A DNA stretch of 64,000 bases from VXNE01 sp963665455 (GCA_963665455.1 OY762279.1:1798001-1862000), one strand, 5' to 3'. Shown: positions 10,301 to 20,197, counted from the stretch's first letter. Program-made: numbers and translations. Notes: generated by a model not told the origin, from the letters alone.

Positions 10301-13300
10301 GTGTATTCCTTCGCGTTCGTCAACCCCGTGATCGAGGTCGACGTCGCGGTGCCGGGTGTCACGTCCTTCTGGCGGTTGCCGGTGTTGTAGTCGCTGTCGG
10401 TGCTCGACTTCCATTGGACCTTGTAGCCGCTTACCGTCCCGCTGTGGGCGGTCCAGGAGACGTCGATCTGCTTGGAGTACGCGGTGAGGGTGACGCCGGC
10501 AACCTGTCCGGGTTTCGTGAGGAACGCGGAGGCCGTCGCGACCAATGTCGAGCAGTCGTCGTTGCTGTACGCCTTGTAGGTGTGGCTGGTGGCGGTGGCG
10601 AGGCTCGTTAGGCTCGCCCTCTTTGGTGCCGGCGGTGACCTTCGTGCAGGTCGCCCCGCTCTGGCTGCCCTTGTACCACCAGGCGTCGGCATGGTTGGTG
10701 ATGGTGAGCGTTGCCGTGTCGTCCTCCACGTCGCTGGCGCTCAGCGTTACTGCCGCGGGCGTTGCCTTCGACTCCGCGGATGGCGTGCCGTCGCCCGTGC
10801 CGTTGTAGGCGGTGACGCGCACGGTGTACTCCGTGGCGTTCGTCAGGCCAGTAATCGACGCCGTGGTCCCCGAGGTCACCGTCTTCTGGCGGTCGCCGGT
10901 GTTGTAGTCGGTGTCGCTGCTCGACTTCCACTGCACCTTGTAGCCCGTCAGGGTTCCGGTCTGCGCCGTCCAGGAAACATCGATCCGTGTCGAGTACGCG
11001 GTGAGGGCGACCCCCGACACTTGGCCGGGTTTGGTGAGGAAGGCGGACGCCGCCGCCAGCTCCGTCGAGCAGGTGCTGTTGCCGTAAGCCTTGAAGGTGT
11101 AGCTGGTCGCCGTGGCGAGATCGCTCAGATCCACCGTCGTCCCCGACACCGCCGTGGAGGAGCACTGCCCGCCGTTCGGCGACGTGTATTTGTAGTGCCA
11201 GTTGCCCGAGTGGTTGTTGATGGTGAGCGTCGCCGTATCGTCTTCCACCTTGGTCGCCGTCAACGTGACGGCTGACGGCGTGGCCTTGGACTCCGCCGAG
11301 GGTGTCCCGTCGCCGGTAGTGTTGTAGGCGGTGACGCGCACGGTGTACTCCGTCGCGTTCGTCAGACCCGTGATGGAGGTCGAAGTGCCGGTCACCTCGC
11401 TCTGGCGGTCGCCGGTGTTGTAGTCGGTGTCGCTGCTCGACTTCCACTGCACCTTGTAGCCGGTCAGCGTGCCGGTCTGTGCCGTCCAGGAAACATCGAT
11501 CTTCTGCGAGTACGGCGTGAGGGTGACGCCGGAGACCTGCCCGGGCTTGGTGAGGAAGGCGCTGGCCGTCGCCACCGCGGTCTGGCAGCCGCTGTCGCTG
11601 TACGCCTTGAAGGTGTAGCTAGTGGCGGTGGAGAGATCCGACAGGTCTACCGTGTTGCCGCTTACCGCATCTGAGGAACAACTTCCGTTCGACGGCGAGG
11701 TGTACTTGTAGTACCAGTTGCCCGAATGACTGGCGATGGTGAGCGTCGCCGTGTCGTCCTCCACGTCGCTCGCCGTCAGCGTTGCCGCCGTGGGTGTCGC
11801 CGTGGACTCCGCCGACGGGGTGCCGTCGCCGGTAGTGTTGTAGGCGGTGACGCGGACGGTGTACTCCGTCGCGTTCGTCAGGCCCGTGATCGAGGCCGTG
11901 GTGCCCGTCACCTCGTTCTGGCGGTCGCCGGTGTTGTAGTCGCTGTCGCTGCTCGACTTCCACTGCACCTTGTAGCCGGTCACCGTCCCGCTCTGCGCCG
12001 TCCAGGAAACGTCGATCTGCGTCGAGTACGCGGTAAGGGTCAGGCCGGACACCTGGCCGGGCTTGGTGAGAAAGGCGCTGGCCGTCGCCAGTTCGGTCGA
12101 GCAGGTGCTTTCGTTGTACGCCTTGAAGGTGTAGCTGGTGGCGGTGGAGAGATCCGACAGGTCTACCGTGTTGCCGCTTACCGCATCTGAGGAACAACTT
12201 CCGTTCGACGGCGAGGTGTACTTGTAGTACCAGTTGCCCGAATGGTGGGCAATGGTCAGGGTCGCGGTGTCGTCCTCCACTTTGCTCGCGGTCAGCGCCG
12301 GGGCCTTCGGGGTCACGGCAACCGACTCGTCGGACGCCGGGCCGCCCCCGACGCTGTTCACGGCGCGGACCTTGAACCTGTGCGGCTTGTTGTTGCTAAG
12401 GCTTGTGATCGTGGTGGAGAGCGCATTGTCCGCGCTGCTGGAGATGTCCTTCCAGTCGGTCTCCCAGGCGTTGTCGCCCTCCTTCTTGATGTACTGCCAC
12501 TTCGTGATCGCCGGGCCGCCGTTGGTCTGGACGGACGACGTCAGCGTGACCTGCGCGTTGCCGGTCGTCGCCGTCGGCTTGGTGGGTTTCGACGGCTTCT
12601 TGGTGGCGAAGGTCACGTCGTCGATCTTCTTGTTTTCGGCGCAGCTCCCATCGCGATACGCGGTCCAGGTATAGGACTGCTCCGCCGTCAGACCGGCCAA
12701 GTCGACGGTATTCGTTCCGGAAGCAACCGCGACGCAGGACGCCGCGCCCGGCCCGGCGGTCTTCTTGTGCGACCAGGCGATGTCCGCGCCCGCGGTGTTG
12801 AGGCGCAGCTGCGCGGTCGTGGCCTTGACGTCGCCGGTGAAGATCCCGTGCGCGGGGGTTGTCTTGAAGTGTACGACGCCGATTGGCTGGCCCGTGGCGC
12901 AGCCCGAACCGCGGTAGGCGCGGTAGGTGTACGACGTGTTTTCTTCCAAGTCGGCGAGGCTCACGCTCGTGGTCGTCGTGTTGGTGCAGCTACCGACGCC
13001 GGGATGCTCCTTCTTGTACGACCACGGGTTCCCCTGCGACCAATGGTCCAGCTCGAGGTTTGCCGTGGTGTTCGTCTTCGTCGAGAGCCGGAAGTCGAGG
13101 GTCGAGAACGACAGTGCGCTGCCGAGTTGGCTGTCCGACGTGCAGTTTTCGTTCGTGGTGTTGTGGGCGGTGTAGGTGTAGGACGCGCCCGCGGTCAGGC
13201 TTGCCAGTGCCACCGTGGTGGTGCCGGCCAAGACCGCCGTGCAGCTTCCAGAGCCGCCCTTCCCGCCCTTGTAATACCAAGGGCCCGGGTATCCCGTGAG

Positions 13301-15661
13301 GCTGAGCGTTGCGGTCGTCTCCGTCCGGTCCCTCACCCCGAACGTGTAGATCTTCGGCGTGGCCGCGTCGGACTCGTCCGACTCGTCGCTCGCGCCGGCG
13401 CCGTTCACCGCCTGCACCTTGAACCGGTACGTCGTGCCGTTGACGAGACCTACGACGGTGACGGTCATGGTTTCGGTCTGGGCGCTGTTCGCGACGTCGG
13501 TCCAGTCGCTGTCCCAGGTGCCGCCGGTCTTCTTCTTGTACTGCCACTTGGAGATGGGGGAACCGTTGCTCGACGAGACGGATGACGAGACGATGACGTT
13601 CCTGTGCCCCGCCACGACCGTCGGCTTCGTGGGCTTCGGCGGCTTGCCCGCGGGCTTGACCGAGGCGGATTCGTCGGACTCCGCCCCCTCGCCGTGGGTG
13701 TTCACGCCGCGCACCTTGAAGTTGTAGGTCGTGCCGTTGGTCAGGTTCGATACGGTGTGGCTGGTGACGCTCGCGCAGTTGCTGTCGGGCGGCGTCTCGC
13801 AGATGTCCGTCCAGGAGCTGTCCCAGGTCGAGTCGGTCTGCTTGCGGTACTGCCACTTGGTGATCGCAGAGCCGCCGTCGCCGCCCGACGTCCAGCCCAC
13901 CGTGACCGACTGATCGCCACGGGTGACGGTCACGTTGGTCGGCTTGAACGGCTTGCCCTCGGGAGTGACGGATGCGGACTCGTCGGACTCCGCGCCGTCG
14001 CCGAGCGCGTTGACCGCGCGCACCTTGAACTTGTAGGCCGTGCCGTTGGTCAGGCTGGAGACGGTGTGGCTGGCCGTGCTCGGGCAGTCGCTGTCGGACG
14101 CCGTCTCGCAGATGTCCGTCCAGGTGCTGTCCCAGGTGCCGCCGTCCTCCTTGAGGTATTGCCACTTGGTGATCGCCGAGCCGCCGTTGCCGCCCGAGGT
14201 CCAGCCCAGCGTGACCGAGGCGTCGCCGCCGGAGACGGTCACGCCGGTCGGCTTGGGGGGCTTCGTCGCGGGGGTGACCGATGCGGACGCGTCGGACTCC
14301 GCGCCGTCGCCGTGGGTGTTCACGGCGCGGACCTTGAACTTGTAGGCGGTGCCGTTGGTCAGGCTCGACACGGTGTGGCTGGCGACGCTGGGGCAGTTGC
14401 TGTCGGACGCCGTCTCGCAGATGTCCGTCCAGGTGCTGTCCCAGGTGCCGCCGTCCTCCTTGAGGTACTGCCACTTGGTGATCGCCGAGCCGCCGTTGCC
14501 GCCCGAGGTCCAGCCCAGCGTGACGGAAGCGTCGCCGCGGGAGACGGTCACGTTGGTCGGCTTGGGCGGCTTGGTCGCGGGGGTGACGGCGGCGGATTCG
14601 TCGGACTCGGCGCCGTCGCCGTGGGTGTTCACGGCTCGAACCTTGAACTTGTAGGCGGTGCCGTTGTTCAGGCTGGAGACGGAGTGGCTGGTCTTGCTCG
14701 GGCAGTTGCTGTCGGTCGACGTCACGCAGATGTCGGTCCAGGTGCTGTCCCAGTCGTCGCCGTCCTTCTTGAGGTACTGCCACTTGGTGATCTCGGCGCC
14801 GCCGTTGCCGCCCGAGGTCCAGCCCAGCGTGACGGAGGCGTTGCCGCCGGAAACGGTCACGCTGGTCGGCTTGGGCGGCTTGGTCGCGGGGGTGACGGCG
14901 GCGGATTCGTCGGACTCCGCGCCGTCGCCGTGGGTGTTCACGGCTCGAACCTTGAACTTGTAGGCCGTTCCGTTGTTCAGGCTGGAGACGGAGTGGCTGG
15001 CCGTGCTCGGGCAGTTGCTGTCGGACGACGTCTCACAGATGTCGGTCCAGGTGCTGTCCCAGTCGTCGCCGTCCTTCTTGAGGTACTGCCACTTGGTGAT
15101 CTCGGCGCCGCCGTTGCCGCCCGAGGTCCAGCCCAGCGTGACGGAGGCGTTGCCGCCGGAAACGGTCACGCCGGTCGGCTTCGGCGGCTTGCCCGCGGGG
15201 GTGACGGAGGCGGATTCGTCGGACTCGGCGCCGTCGCCGTGGGTGTTCACGGCTCGAACCTTGAACTTGTAGGCCGTGCCGTTGTTCAGGCTGGAGACGG
15301 AGTGGCTGGCCTTGCTCGGGCAGTTGCTGTCGGACGACGTCACGCAGATGTCGGTCCAGGTGCTGTCCCAGTCGTCGCCGTCCTTCTTGAGGTACTGCCA
15401 CTTGGTGATCTCGGCGCCGCCGTTGCCGCCCGAGGTCCAGCCCAGCGTGACGGAGGCGTCGCCGCCGGTGACGGTCACGCTGGTCGGCTTGGGCGGCGTG
15501 TTCTGCGCCCAGGCCGCTTGGGACAGCGCGAAGCCGACGAACAGGGCGATCTGGACACCCCACCGCGTCACGCCGGCGTCAGCCCAGCGCTGCGGGAAGG
15601 TGCGGTTGGCACGGGGTAGCGGCCGGGCTGCCGCGCCGGAGGGGTGGCTTCGCGGTGTCAC
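4339..15661 (-). pseudogene. Giant FN3 / Ig-like repeat surface protein with C-terminal beta-barrel, interrupted by a 1-nt frameshift
   Basis: Two long frames (15661 down to about 10617, and about 10617 down to 4339) join into one protein of 3773 residues if one base of the GGG (plus-strand CCC, 10617-10619) is removed; total length is 3n+1. Order: signal peptide about 30-52 (cleavage after AAWA, before QNT); six near-identical 103-residue FN3 modules; a divergent seventh; then about 13 modules carrying WYYK and a Cys pair, alternating with FN3 modules; four putative-Ig (He_PIG-like) repeats from about residue 2880 (PAGLVLDAATRTLSGTP); and from about 3440 an autotransporter-like outer-membrane barrel ending YGIEF, with terminal Phe as in outer-membrane proteins. 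Expected role is a long adhesive surface fibre. As sequenced, the upstream frame runs 1935 residues and lacks the barrel. It may be an assembly error, decay or phase variation. Confidence 0.85.
13643..15496 (-). repeat. Six tandem 309-bp FN3-coding repeats
   Basis: Six consecutive units of exactly 103 codons encode FN3 modules that begin KPT(S/G/N)VTV and contain WTSGGNGG, ITKWQYLK, WTDIC, SNCPS and NGTAYKFKVRAVN. The strict 309-bp period and very few substitutions indicate recent duplication or gene conversion. Each unit carries two Cys about 9 residues apart, suggesting a disulfide in every module. Copy number here should be treated with caution because such repeats collapse or expand in assembly. 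Confidence 0.9.
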
Positions 15662-16187
15662 GGTGTCAGGAAGGCGACCCCGGCGGGCGGTAGGGTCGCC
15701 GTCGTCTCGGCTACTTGGGCGACAACTCGCTGGAGGAGCCCCGAACCCCTAAGCGTCGGGCGGGAACATCCGAACATCCGTGCTGCGTGCCGTTCGCACG
15801 GCACAACGCCCTCCCTTGCCGACACCTTGGCACTCGCCGGGTCCATTGAAATCGCTCTGTGGCCGCGCCCGCGAGATCCGGGTAATCCCGTGCGGGTGGC
15901 GCAAAGTCCACGTTTATGAGTGGCGAATAATCTACTAAATTATGTCGGAAATGTGAATCGGGGGCACGGATCGTGTCTTTGGCGTGCACTGACGGCCCGG
16001 CGATACGGGGTCTCAGCGCAGCCGATCAGATGCAGAATGTTGGGGCGTTGTCTTATCGCGTTGACGAGCGTGCGGTCGCCCGTGCGCGAGCCGCGGGCGC
16101 GTGCGAGCGGCCGGACCGGGTTCTGTGGGGCTTGCGCGGAGCACGTGCGGTGCCGGGAGGTGGCCCACCGCGCCGCCGTCGGCTCGT
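15662..16187. other. 525-bp gene-free leader region upstream of the giant surface-protein gene
   Basis: No convincing gene is present. For the leftward surface-protein gene this is a long 5' leader or promoter region. It holds a perfect hairpin GTGCCG-TTCGCA-CGGCAC at 15787-15804, a short direct repeat (aacatccg twice) around 15762-15779, and an AT-rich patch at about 15915-15957 (aataatctactaaattatg) that contrasts with the GC-rich surroundings and is the best place for a promoter. No riboswitch family was recognised. Confidence 0.4.
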
Positions 16188-16670
16188 CTACCGCGCCGCG
16201 AGCTTGAAGTTGTCCCAGGTCACCCGCTTCTCGGGCGTGAACACCATCCAACGTGCGTTTGCGCCCCGTGCCGTCGCCGCGTTGGGAGGCGGATCGTCCA
16301 CGGCCGGCTGGCCGTGCCCGCCGTTGTACTTGCGCCCGAACTGGACGCGTGCCTCCTCCAGATGCGGGTCCGCGGCCTCGGCCCCGGCATCCTCGAGCAC
16401 GGTGGCCGTGCCCTGCATCGTGACGGCCTGCAACTCCGGGAAGCGCTCGTTGCGGTCCACGACAATGGAACAGGCCGAGTTGCGCCGCAGGTTCACCACC
16501 TTCTGGCCCCGTCCGTACAGGTACACGCGTCCACCGGCCCACGCGAACCACATCGGGGTGAGGTTGATCCGGTCGCCGGGGCCGAGGGTGGCGATGCGGC
16601 AGTTCCAGGTCGTTGTCATCAGTTCTTCGACCTCGGCGTCGTCGAGTGCCAGCTTGCGGGAGATCGGCAT
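16188..16670 (-). CDS. Pyridoxamine-5'-phosphate-oxidase-like FMN/F420 split-barrel protein
   Basis: A 160-residue protein with the split-barrel pattern of the PNPOx-like superfamily: an N-terminal helix, then CRIATLGPGDRINLTPMWFAW, VYLYGRGQKVVNLRRN and ACSIVVDRN. The family binds FMN or F420 and reduces or oxidises small substrates; many members are uncharacterised. It lies 16 bp downstream of the TauD-type gene on the same strand and probably belongs to the transcription unit 18467-16188. A second, unrelated-looking split-barrel gene (18500-18964) begins the same leftward cluster. Confidence 0.85.
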   Translation of the reverse strand: MPISRKLALDDAEVEELMTTTWNCRIATLGPGDRINLTPMWFAWAGGRVYLYGRGQKVVNLRRNSACSIVVDRNERFPELQAVTMQGTATVLEDAGAEAADPHLEEARVQFGRKYNGGHGQPAVDDPPPNAATARGANARWMVFTPEKRVTWDNFKLAAR

Positions 16671-16686
16671 GCGGTGTGCTCCTCTG

Positions 16687-17529
16687 TCAGGCCGCGGGCA
16701 GCGGGATGGAGGGTTTTCCGTAGAGGCTCAGGCGATGCAGGATCCGCGTGTCCTTCGGGCCCGTGGCGGCGCCGATGGGGGTCGCGCTGTGCATCGTCGT
16801 CGGGTTGTCCCAGATCACGAGATCGTCCACGCGATGCTGGTGGCTGGCGAGGAAGGGCGGCCGGAACGCGTGTTCGCACAGGGCGTTCAGAAGTTCGGCG
16901 CCGGCGGACGCATCCATGCCCCGGATCCCCTGACTGGTGCCCGTGATCGCGTAGAGGGTCTTCCGTCCCGTCACCGGGTGTCGGCGCACGAGGGGATGGA
17001 ACACCGTCGTGCGCTCGTCCCATCCCTCCGGGGGAATGGGGGTGTGGTCGCCGGGCCGCACGCTCACGGAAACCCCGTGCCGGTGTTCGACGGTGAGGTC
17101 CTCGATGTCCCGTTGGGTCGCCTCCGGCAGGGCGTCGTAGGCCGCCGCGAGGTTGCAGAACCGCGTCTCTCCACCGTCGGCGGGGGCGGCCACCGAGTAC
17201 AGCATCGTGAACGACGCCTTGACGGGCGTGAAGGACAGGTCGGTGTGCCAATGCGCGGCGCCCCGGCCGTCGCTCAGGGTGTCCACGCCCTCGTTGCTGA
17301 CGTGCAGAATCTCGGGATGCTCCGCCGTCTCGTCGAAGCGCACCAGACTGCCGCAGCGATGGCCGAAGCGCACGAGGTCTTGGTCATGCATGCCGCCGGT
17401 GCGGATGACGGCGAACCGCTGGTCGTAGATCGCCGACAGAATCTCGGCCAGGGCATCGTCCGAACAAGTCTGGAGGGCGACGTCGGAGACCTCGACGCCG
17501 AACGGGCCTGGCAAGGGTTCGATCTTCAT
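16687..17529 (-). CDS. TauD/TfdA-family Fe(II)/2-oxoglutarate dioxygenase
   Basis: The 280-residue product matches the TauD/TfdA family in length and motifs. The iron-binding triad is H95-T-D97 (within AAHWHTDLSF) and H247 (NPTTMHSA), and the 2-oxoglutarate-binding Arg is in RILHRLSLYG near 263-266. The family hydroxylates sulfonates, phenoxyacetates, carnitine precursors and other substrates; which one here is unknown. Its ATG (17529-17527) overlaps the stop of the PhyH gene in an ATGA arrangement, so the two iron oxygenases are translationally coupled and probably act on the same substrate series. Confidence 0.92.
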   Translation of the reverse strand: MKIEPLPGPFGVEVSDVALQTCSDDALAEILSAIYDQRFAVIRTGGMHDQDLVRFGHRCGSLVRFDETAEHPEILHVSNEGVDTLSDGRGAAHWHTDLSFTPVKASFTMLYSVAAPADGGETRFCNLAAAYDALPEATQRDIEDLTVEHRHGVSVSVRPGDHTPIPPEGWDERTTVFHPLVRRHPVTGRKTLYAITGTSQGIRGMDASAGAELLNALCEHAFRPPFLASHQHRVDDLVIWDNPTTMHSATPIGAATGPKDTRILHRLSLYGKPSIPLPAA

Positions 17530-18467
17530 CCCGGCGCACCCGGCGAGCGCAGAAGATTCTCCGGGTCGCGTCCGCTCACCCAACCTAGGGCCGGACTCGC
17601 GCGATAGCCGATGAGTTGCTGTGCCCGCTCGGGCAGGGCGCGCGCCACCTCCGGCGGGATGGCGAAGAACTGGTTCTCCTCCGTCGTGAGCCAATCGGCC
17701 ATGAAGACGAACGTCACGGACGTGCGGGATTCGTCCCGGCTCGCCGCCAAGCCGTGCAGGGTCTTCCCGGTCCAAAGCGCGGCGGAACCCTTGGGCATCA
17801 CGGCGCGGGCCACCTCGTGTTCGTGCGCGACGCGCTCCCGGGGCCAGCGATGGCTGCCGGGCACGAGGCGCGTGGCCCCGTTTTCGAGGGTGAAATCCGT
17901 GATCGCCCACACGATGGCCAGAGCCCGTTCCGGTGCGTCCGGGTCGTGTTCCAGGAACGGCCGGAAGGTGTCCATCTCGCGGTGCAGGAACTGGTGTGCG
18001 TCCCCGGGGCAGACCTGCCGGGCCCCGGAAATGTTGAGCCGATAGTGATGGCAGTTCGGGCCGAGCACGGGATCCCGGGGCTTCAGGTTCTGGTAGTCGT
18101 CCAGGGCGGCGTCGAGGCCCTCCTCCCAGGTCCCGGACGGGCGGGACCTTGCCGCCGACGCCGCCATCGGCGCTTGCGGTAGCAGGATCGCGTCCGCCAC
18201 CTCCAGGAAGGTCTCGTTCAGCAGCAGGTGATGGGCGATCTCGGGGGCGTGTACGAAGAGGTCTCCGAGTCCCCGCGTGGGTGCTCCGAAGAAGCTCTCG
18301 CCGCCGGGCTCTTGGGTGCGCAGCACGGGCGTGATTCGTTCGGCGATCATGTCGACGATCTCCGGGGCCACCAGTTCGCGGATGACCGCGGCACCGTCGC
18401 GCCGCAACGCGTCGGCGATGTCGGCTGTTGGGTCCGTGGACCGGAATGCCTTGATGGTGGCCTGCAT
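17526..18467 (-). CDS. Phytanoyl-CoA dioxygenase (PhyH) family protein
   Basis: A 313-residue PhyH-family oxygenase. The first iron ligands are H162 and E164 in QFLHREMD (HxE instead of the common HxD). The second His is H238 in TLHGLA, and the Arg that should bind 2-oxoglutarate is near R248 (RTSVTF). The segment TLENGATRLVPGSHRWP is the typical family strand. PhyH enzymes hydroxylate CoA esters or small metabolites using Fe(II) and 2-oxoglutarate. The 4-bp overlap with the TauD gene downstream points to a joint pathway. The upstream split-barrel gene lies 32 bp away on the same strand. Confidence 0.92.
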   Translation of the reverse strand: MQATIKAFRSTDPTADIADALRRDGAAVIRELVAPEIVDMIAERITPVLRTQEPGGESFFGAPTRGLGDLFVHAPEIAHHLLLNETFLEVADAILLPQAPMAASAARSRPSGTWEEGLDAALDDYQNLKPRDPVLGPNCHHYRLNISGARQVCPGDAHQFLHREMDTFRPFLEHDPDAPERALAIVWAITDFTLENGATRLVPGSHRWPRERVAHEHEVARAVMPKGSAALWTGKTLHGLAASRDESRTSVTFVFMADWLTTEENQFFAIPPEVARALPERAQQLIGYRASPALGWVSGRDPENLLRSPGAPG

Positions 18468-18499
18468 CGGAACCGTGCCTGCAATGCGCGTCTTCGGTC

Positions 18500-18964
18500 C
18501 TACCCCTGGAACAACTCCACGACGCGATCATCCCCGAGCATGCAATGGCCGCGCTCCGGGACGAACGCCACGAGCCGCACGTACTCTTCGGACATGCCCT
18601 CGAAGGTGGTGATCAGTTGCTTGCCCCGGGGATTGTCCGGAGCTTGGTCGGAGTAGCGTTGCGCCAGAACGATGGCCAGCTCCTTGGCGCCTTCCTGCGA
18701 CACCGTCGCCCGGCCCTCGAAGGAGACCCAGCGGTAGAGGTCCTCGTCCATCTCGCTGGAGACGGTGAGGGTGATGCGTGGATCGTTCTGTAGACGCTTG
18801 AGCTTCGCCGAGGTCACGCCCGAGAAGAAGCGCACGGTGGTGCCGTCCCAGTCGTACCAGAGCGGTATCGTGCAGGGCGTGCCGTTCGCGCGTAGCGTCG
18901 TCACGACGCCGAGACGGGTCCTCTCCTCGAGGAACTCCTTGGCTCCGGGATGCAAGTCGGCCAT
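18500..18964 (-). CDS. PPOX-class split-barrel (FMN/F420-binding) protein
   Basis: A 154-residue protein starting MADLHPGAKEFLEERTRLGV at 18964. It contains VVTTLRANGTPCTIPLWYDW and ITLTVSSEMDEDLYRWVSFEGRATV, the usual beginning and core of PPOX-class F420- or FMN-dependent enzymes (PNPOx-like fold). It is likely the first gene of the leftward unit that continues with the PhyH, TauD and second split-barrel genes. The start sits about 108 bp from the divergent selenoprotein start, so the intervening region probably carries both promoters. Confidence 0.87.
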   Translation of the reverse strand: MADLHPGAKEFLEERTRLGVVTTLRANGTPCTIPLWYDWDGTTVRFFSGVTSAKLKRLQNDPRITLTVSSEMDEDLYRWVSFEGRATVSQEGAKELAIVLAQRYSDQAPDNPRGKQLITTFEGMSEEYVRLVAFVPERGHCMLGDDRVVELFQG

Positions 18965-19072
18965 GGTTCTCCGTGCTCCTGATTTCGGTGATCGTGGCGG
19001 CGGCGATTGCAGAACGGCGGGCTTCTGCTGTCCAATGCCGCATCGAGCGCGATTCAGTATGCCAAGTTCGCC

Positions 19073-20197
19073 ATGCCAAGTGTTGTCGAAGAAATCCCCG
19101 ACGCCCTGCAACCGGCCGCCGAGGCCGCGCTTGCGTGGATCAACGCGGAACGCGATGCGCGGTTTCGGGTGACCGGGCTCGTCGATCCGGAGGCGGCGCT
19201 CGACGCGCGGGCCGGGGAACCGATGGAACTCGGCCTCGTGCTCTGCGATGGCGATCTTTGCCTGCGCGAGCAGGTGCGCGTGCGCGCCGCCGGCGACGGC
19301 TTCGAGGTCGCCGGTGTGGAGGCGGGTCCGTCATTGATCCCGGCCCATCTCGATCCGCCGGTCGGCGTGCGCCGGGAGTGGCTCGACCAAGCGCTTGAGC
19401 GGCACGAGTTCATCGTCCTCCTCTACTACCGCGGGCTGTGGTGACCTCCCTGCCGCTCCGAGTTGCGGAGCTACGTGAAGTCCGGGGTCGTGGCGGCGAT
19501 TCACGGGGCGGGAGGCGAGGTCTTCGGCCTGACCAGTGAACCGCAGAGCCTCGCCACCGAGGCGGAGGAGGCATGGGAGATCGGGTTCCCGTGCGTGGGC
19601 GATCCCCATCACGAGATCAAGGACGGCTGCCGGGAACGGGGCTGGCTGAATCTCTTCTCCAACGAGGACTACGGCCACCTCCGCGCGCGGTCCTGGGCGA
19701 GCCATCCGAAGGGCTACTTCCAGCCCGGCGTGCTGGCGGTGGGCCGTGGAGGGCGCGTGCTCTACCGGTGGCGGTGCCGGCCGACCTACAGCAACATGAA
19801 CGGGGCCGGCCAGCGCCCGACGCCGGAGTACGTGTGGAGGGAGATCCAGTCGCGGCTTGGCGCCGAGGGGCCGGATGCGGCGCTCGATGAGAATCCCGAG
19901 TTCCGGCACCGCGATCTTTCCTGGCCGGAGTTTCTCGGCATCCTTCTGGCGCACGGGTGGTTCCTGCGGCCGAAGGCGTTCCCGTTGGCGCGGGAGGGGG
20001 ACAAACCGTCGGCGCATGCGCCGAAGATGTTCCGGCGCATCCGCCTCTTTGCCGCCGGCTGGCTCGCCGCGTTCTTGGTGCTGCCCGCCGGCTGGGTGGC
20101 CGGGGCGCTCGCCGCCTGGGCGTTGGTCGCTTCCTTCGGGATCGTGGAGATTCATCGGCAGTTCCAGCACGTGCCCAAGGGCGAACCGGTCAGCTGA
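19073..20197 (+). CDS. Candidate selenoprotein: peroxiredoxin/thioredoxin-like protein with UPPC motif and C-terminal membrane anchor
   Basis: Two frames (to 19444 and from 19445) are in phase and separated only by one TGA at 19442-19444. Read through as selenocysteine they give a 374-residue protein from the ATG at 19073 (an in-frame ATG at 19007 would give 396). The context is IVLLYYRGLW-U-PPCRSEL: Sec124 occupies the first position of a CxxC-type motif just after a strand, exactly where AhpC/TSA- and thioredoxin-fold proteins have FYRGxWCPxC. Downstream the fold continues (GGEVFGLTSEP; FPCVGDPHHEIKDGCRERG; QPGVLAVGRGGRVLYRW). Residues 325-359 are hydrophobic and form one or two membrane helices. 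Residues 1-100 match no domain I know. A hairpin at 19455-19471 fits the bacterial SECIS consensus. The family resembles Prx-like selenoproteins; the membrane anchor and N-terminal extension look unusual. No selA, selB, selC or selD is in the window. Confidence 0.82.
19455..19471 (+). promoter_or_regulatory. Candidate bacterial SECIS element
   Basis: GCTCCG (19455-19460), loop AGTTG (19461-19465) and CGGAGC (19466-19471) form a perfect 6-bp stem. The loop has G at its second position, and 16 nt separate the UGA (ending 19444) from the loop. These values meet the published bacterial SECIS consensus (short stem, loop of 3-14 nt with G among the first two bases, loop 16-37 nt downstream of UGA). 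SelB binding would recruit Sec-tRNA. Seen directly as base pairing; function inferred. Confidence 0.72.

Noticed and set aside
10600..10640. Programmed ribosomal frameshift in the surface-protein gene
   Set aside because: The required shift is +1 at ACC AAA GAG GGC, with no slippery heptamer, rare-codon stop or RF2-like signal; an indel is simpler.
13640..15500. Regular direct repeats that might suggest a CRISPR array
   Set aside because: Units are 309 bp, coding and in frame, with no short repeat/unique spacer pattern and no cas genes.
13604..15619. Long plus-strand open frame opposite the FN3 repeats
   Set aside because: Mirror of a GC-rich repeat array; Arg/Gly/Val-rich translation repeats with the same 309-bp period and has no domain or ribosome site.
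15711..15989. Small open frame upstream of the giant surface protein
   Set aside because: No ribosome site or domain; the region looks like a leader/promoter.
19442..19444. Reading the internal TGA as tryptophan or as an ordinary stop
   Set aside because: Other genes here end in TGA, so the code is standard. An ordinary stop would leave two halves of one thioredoxin-like fold, with a perfect redox motif across the TGA.
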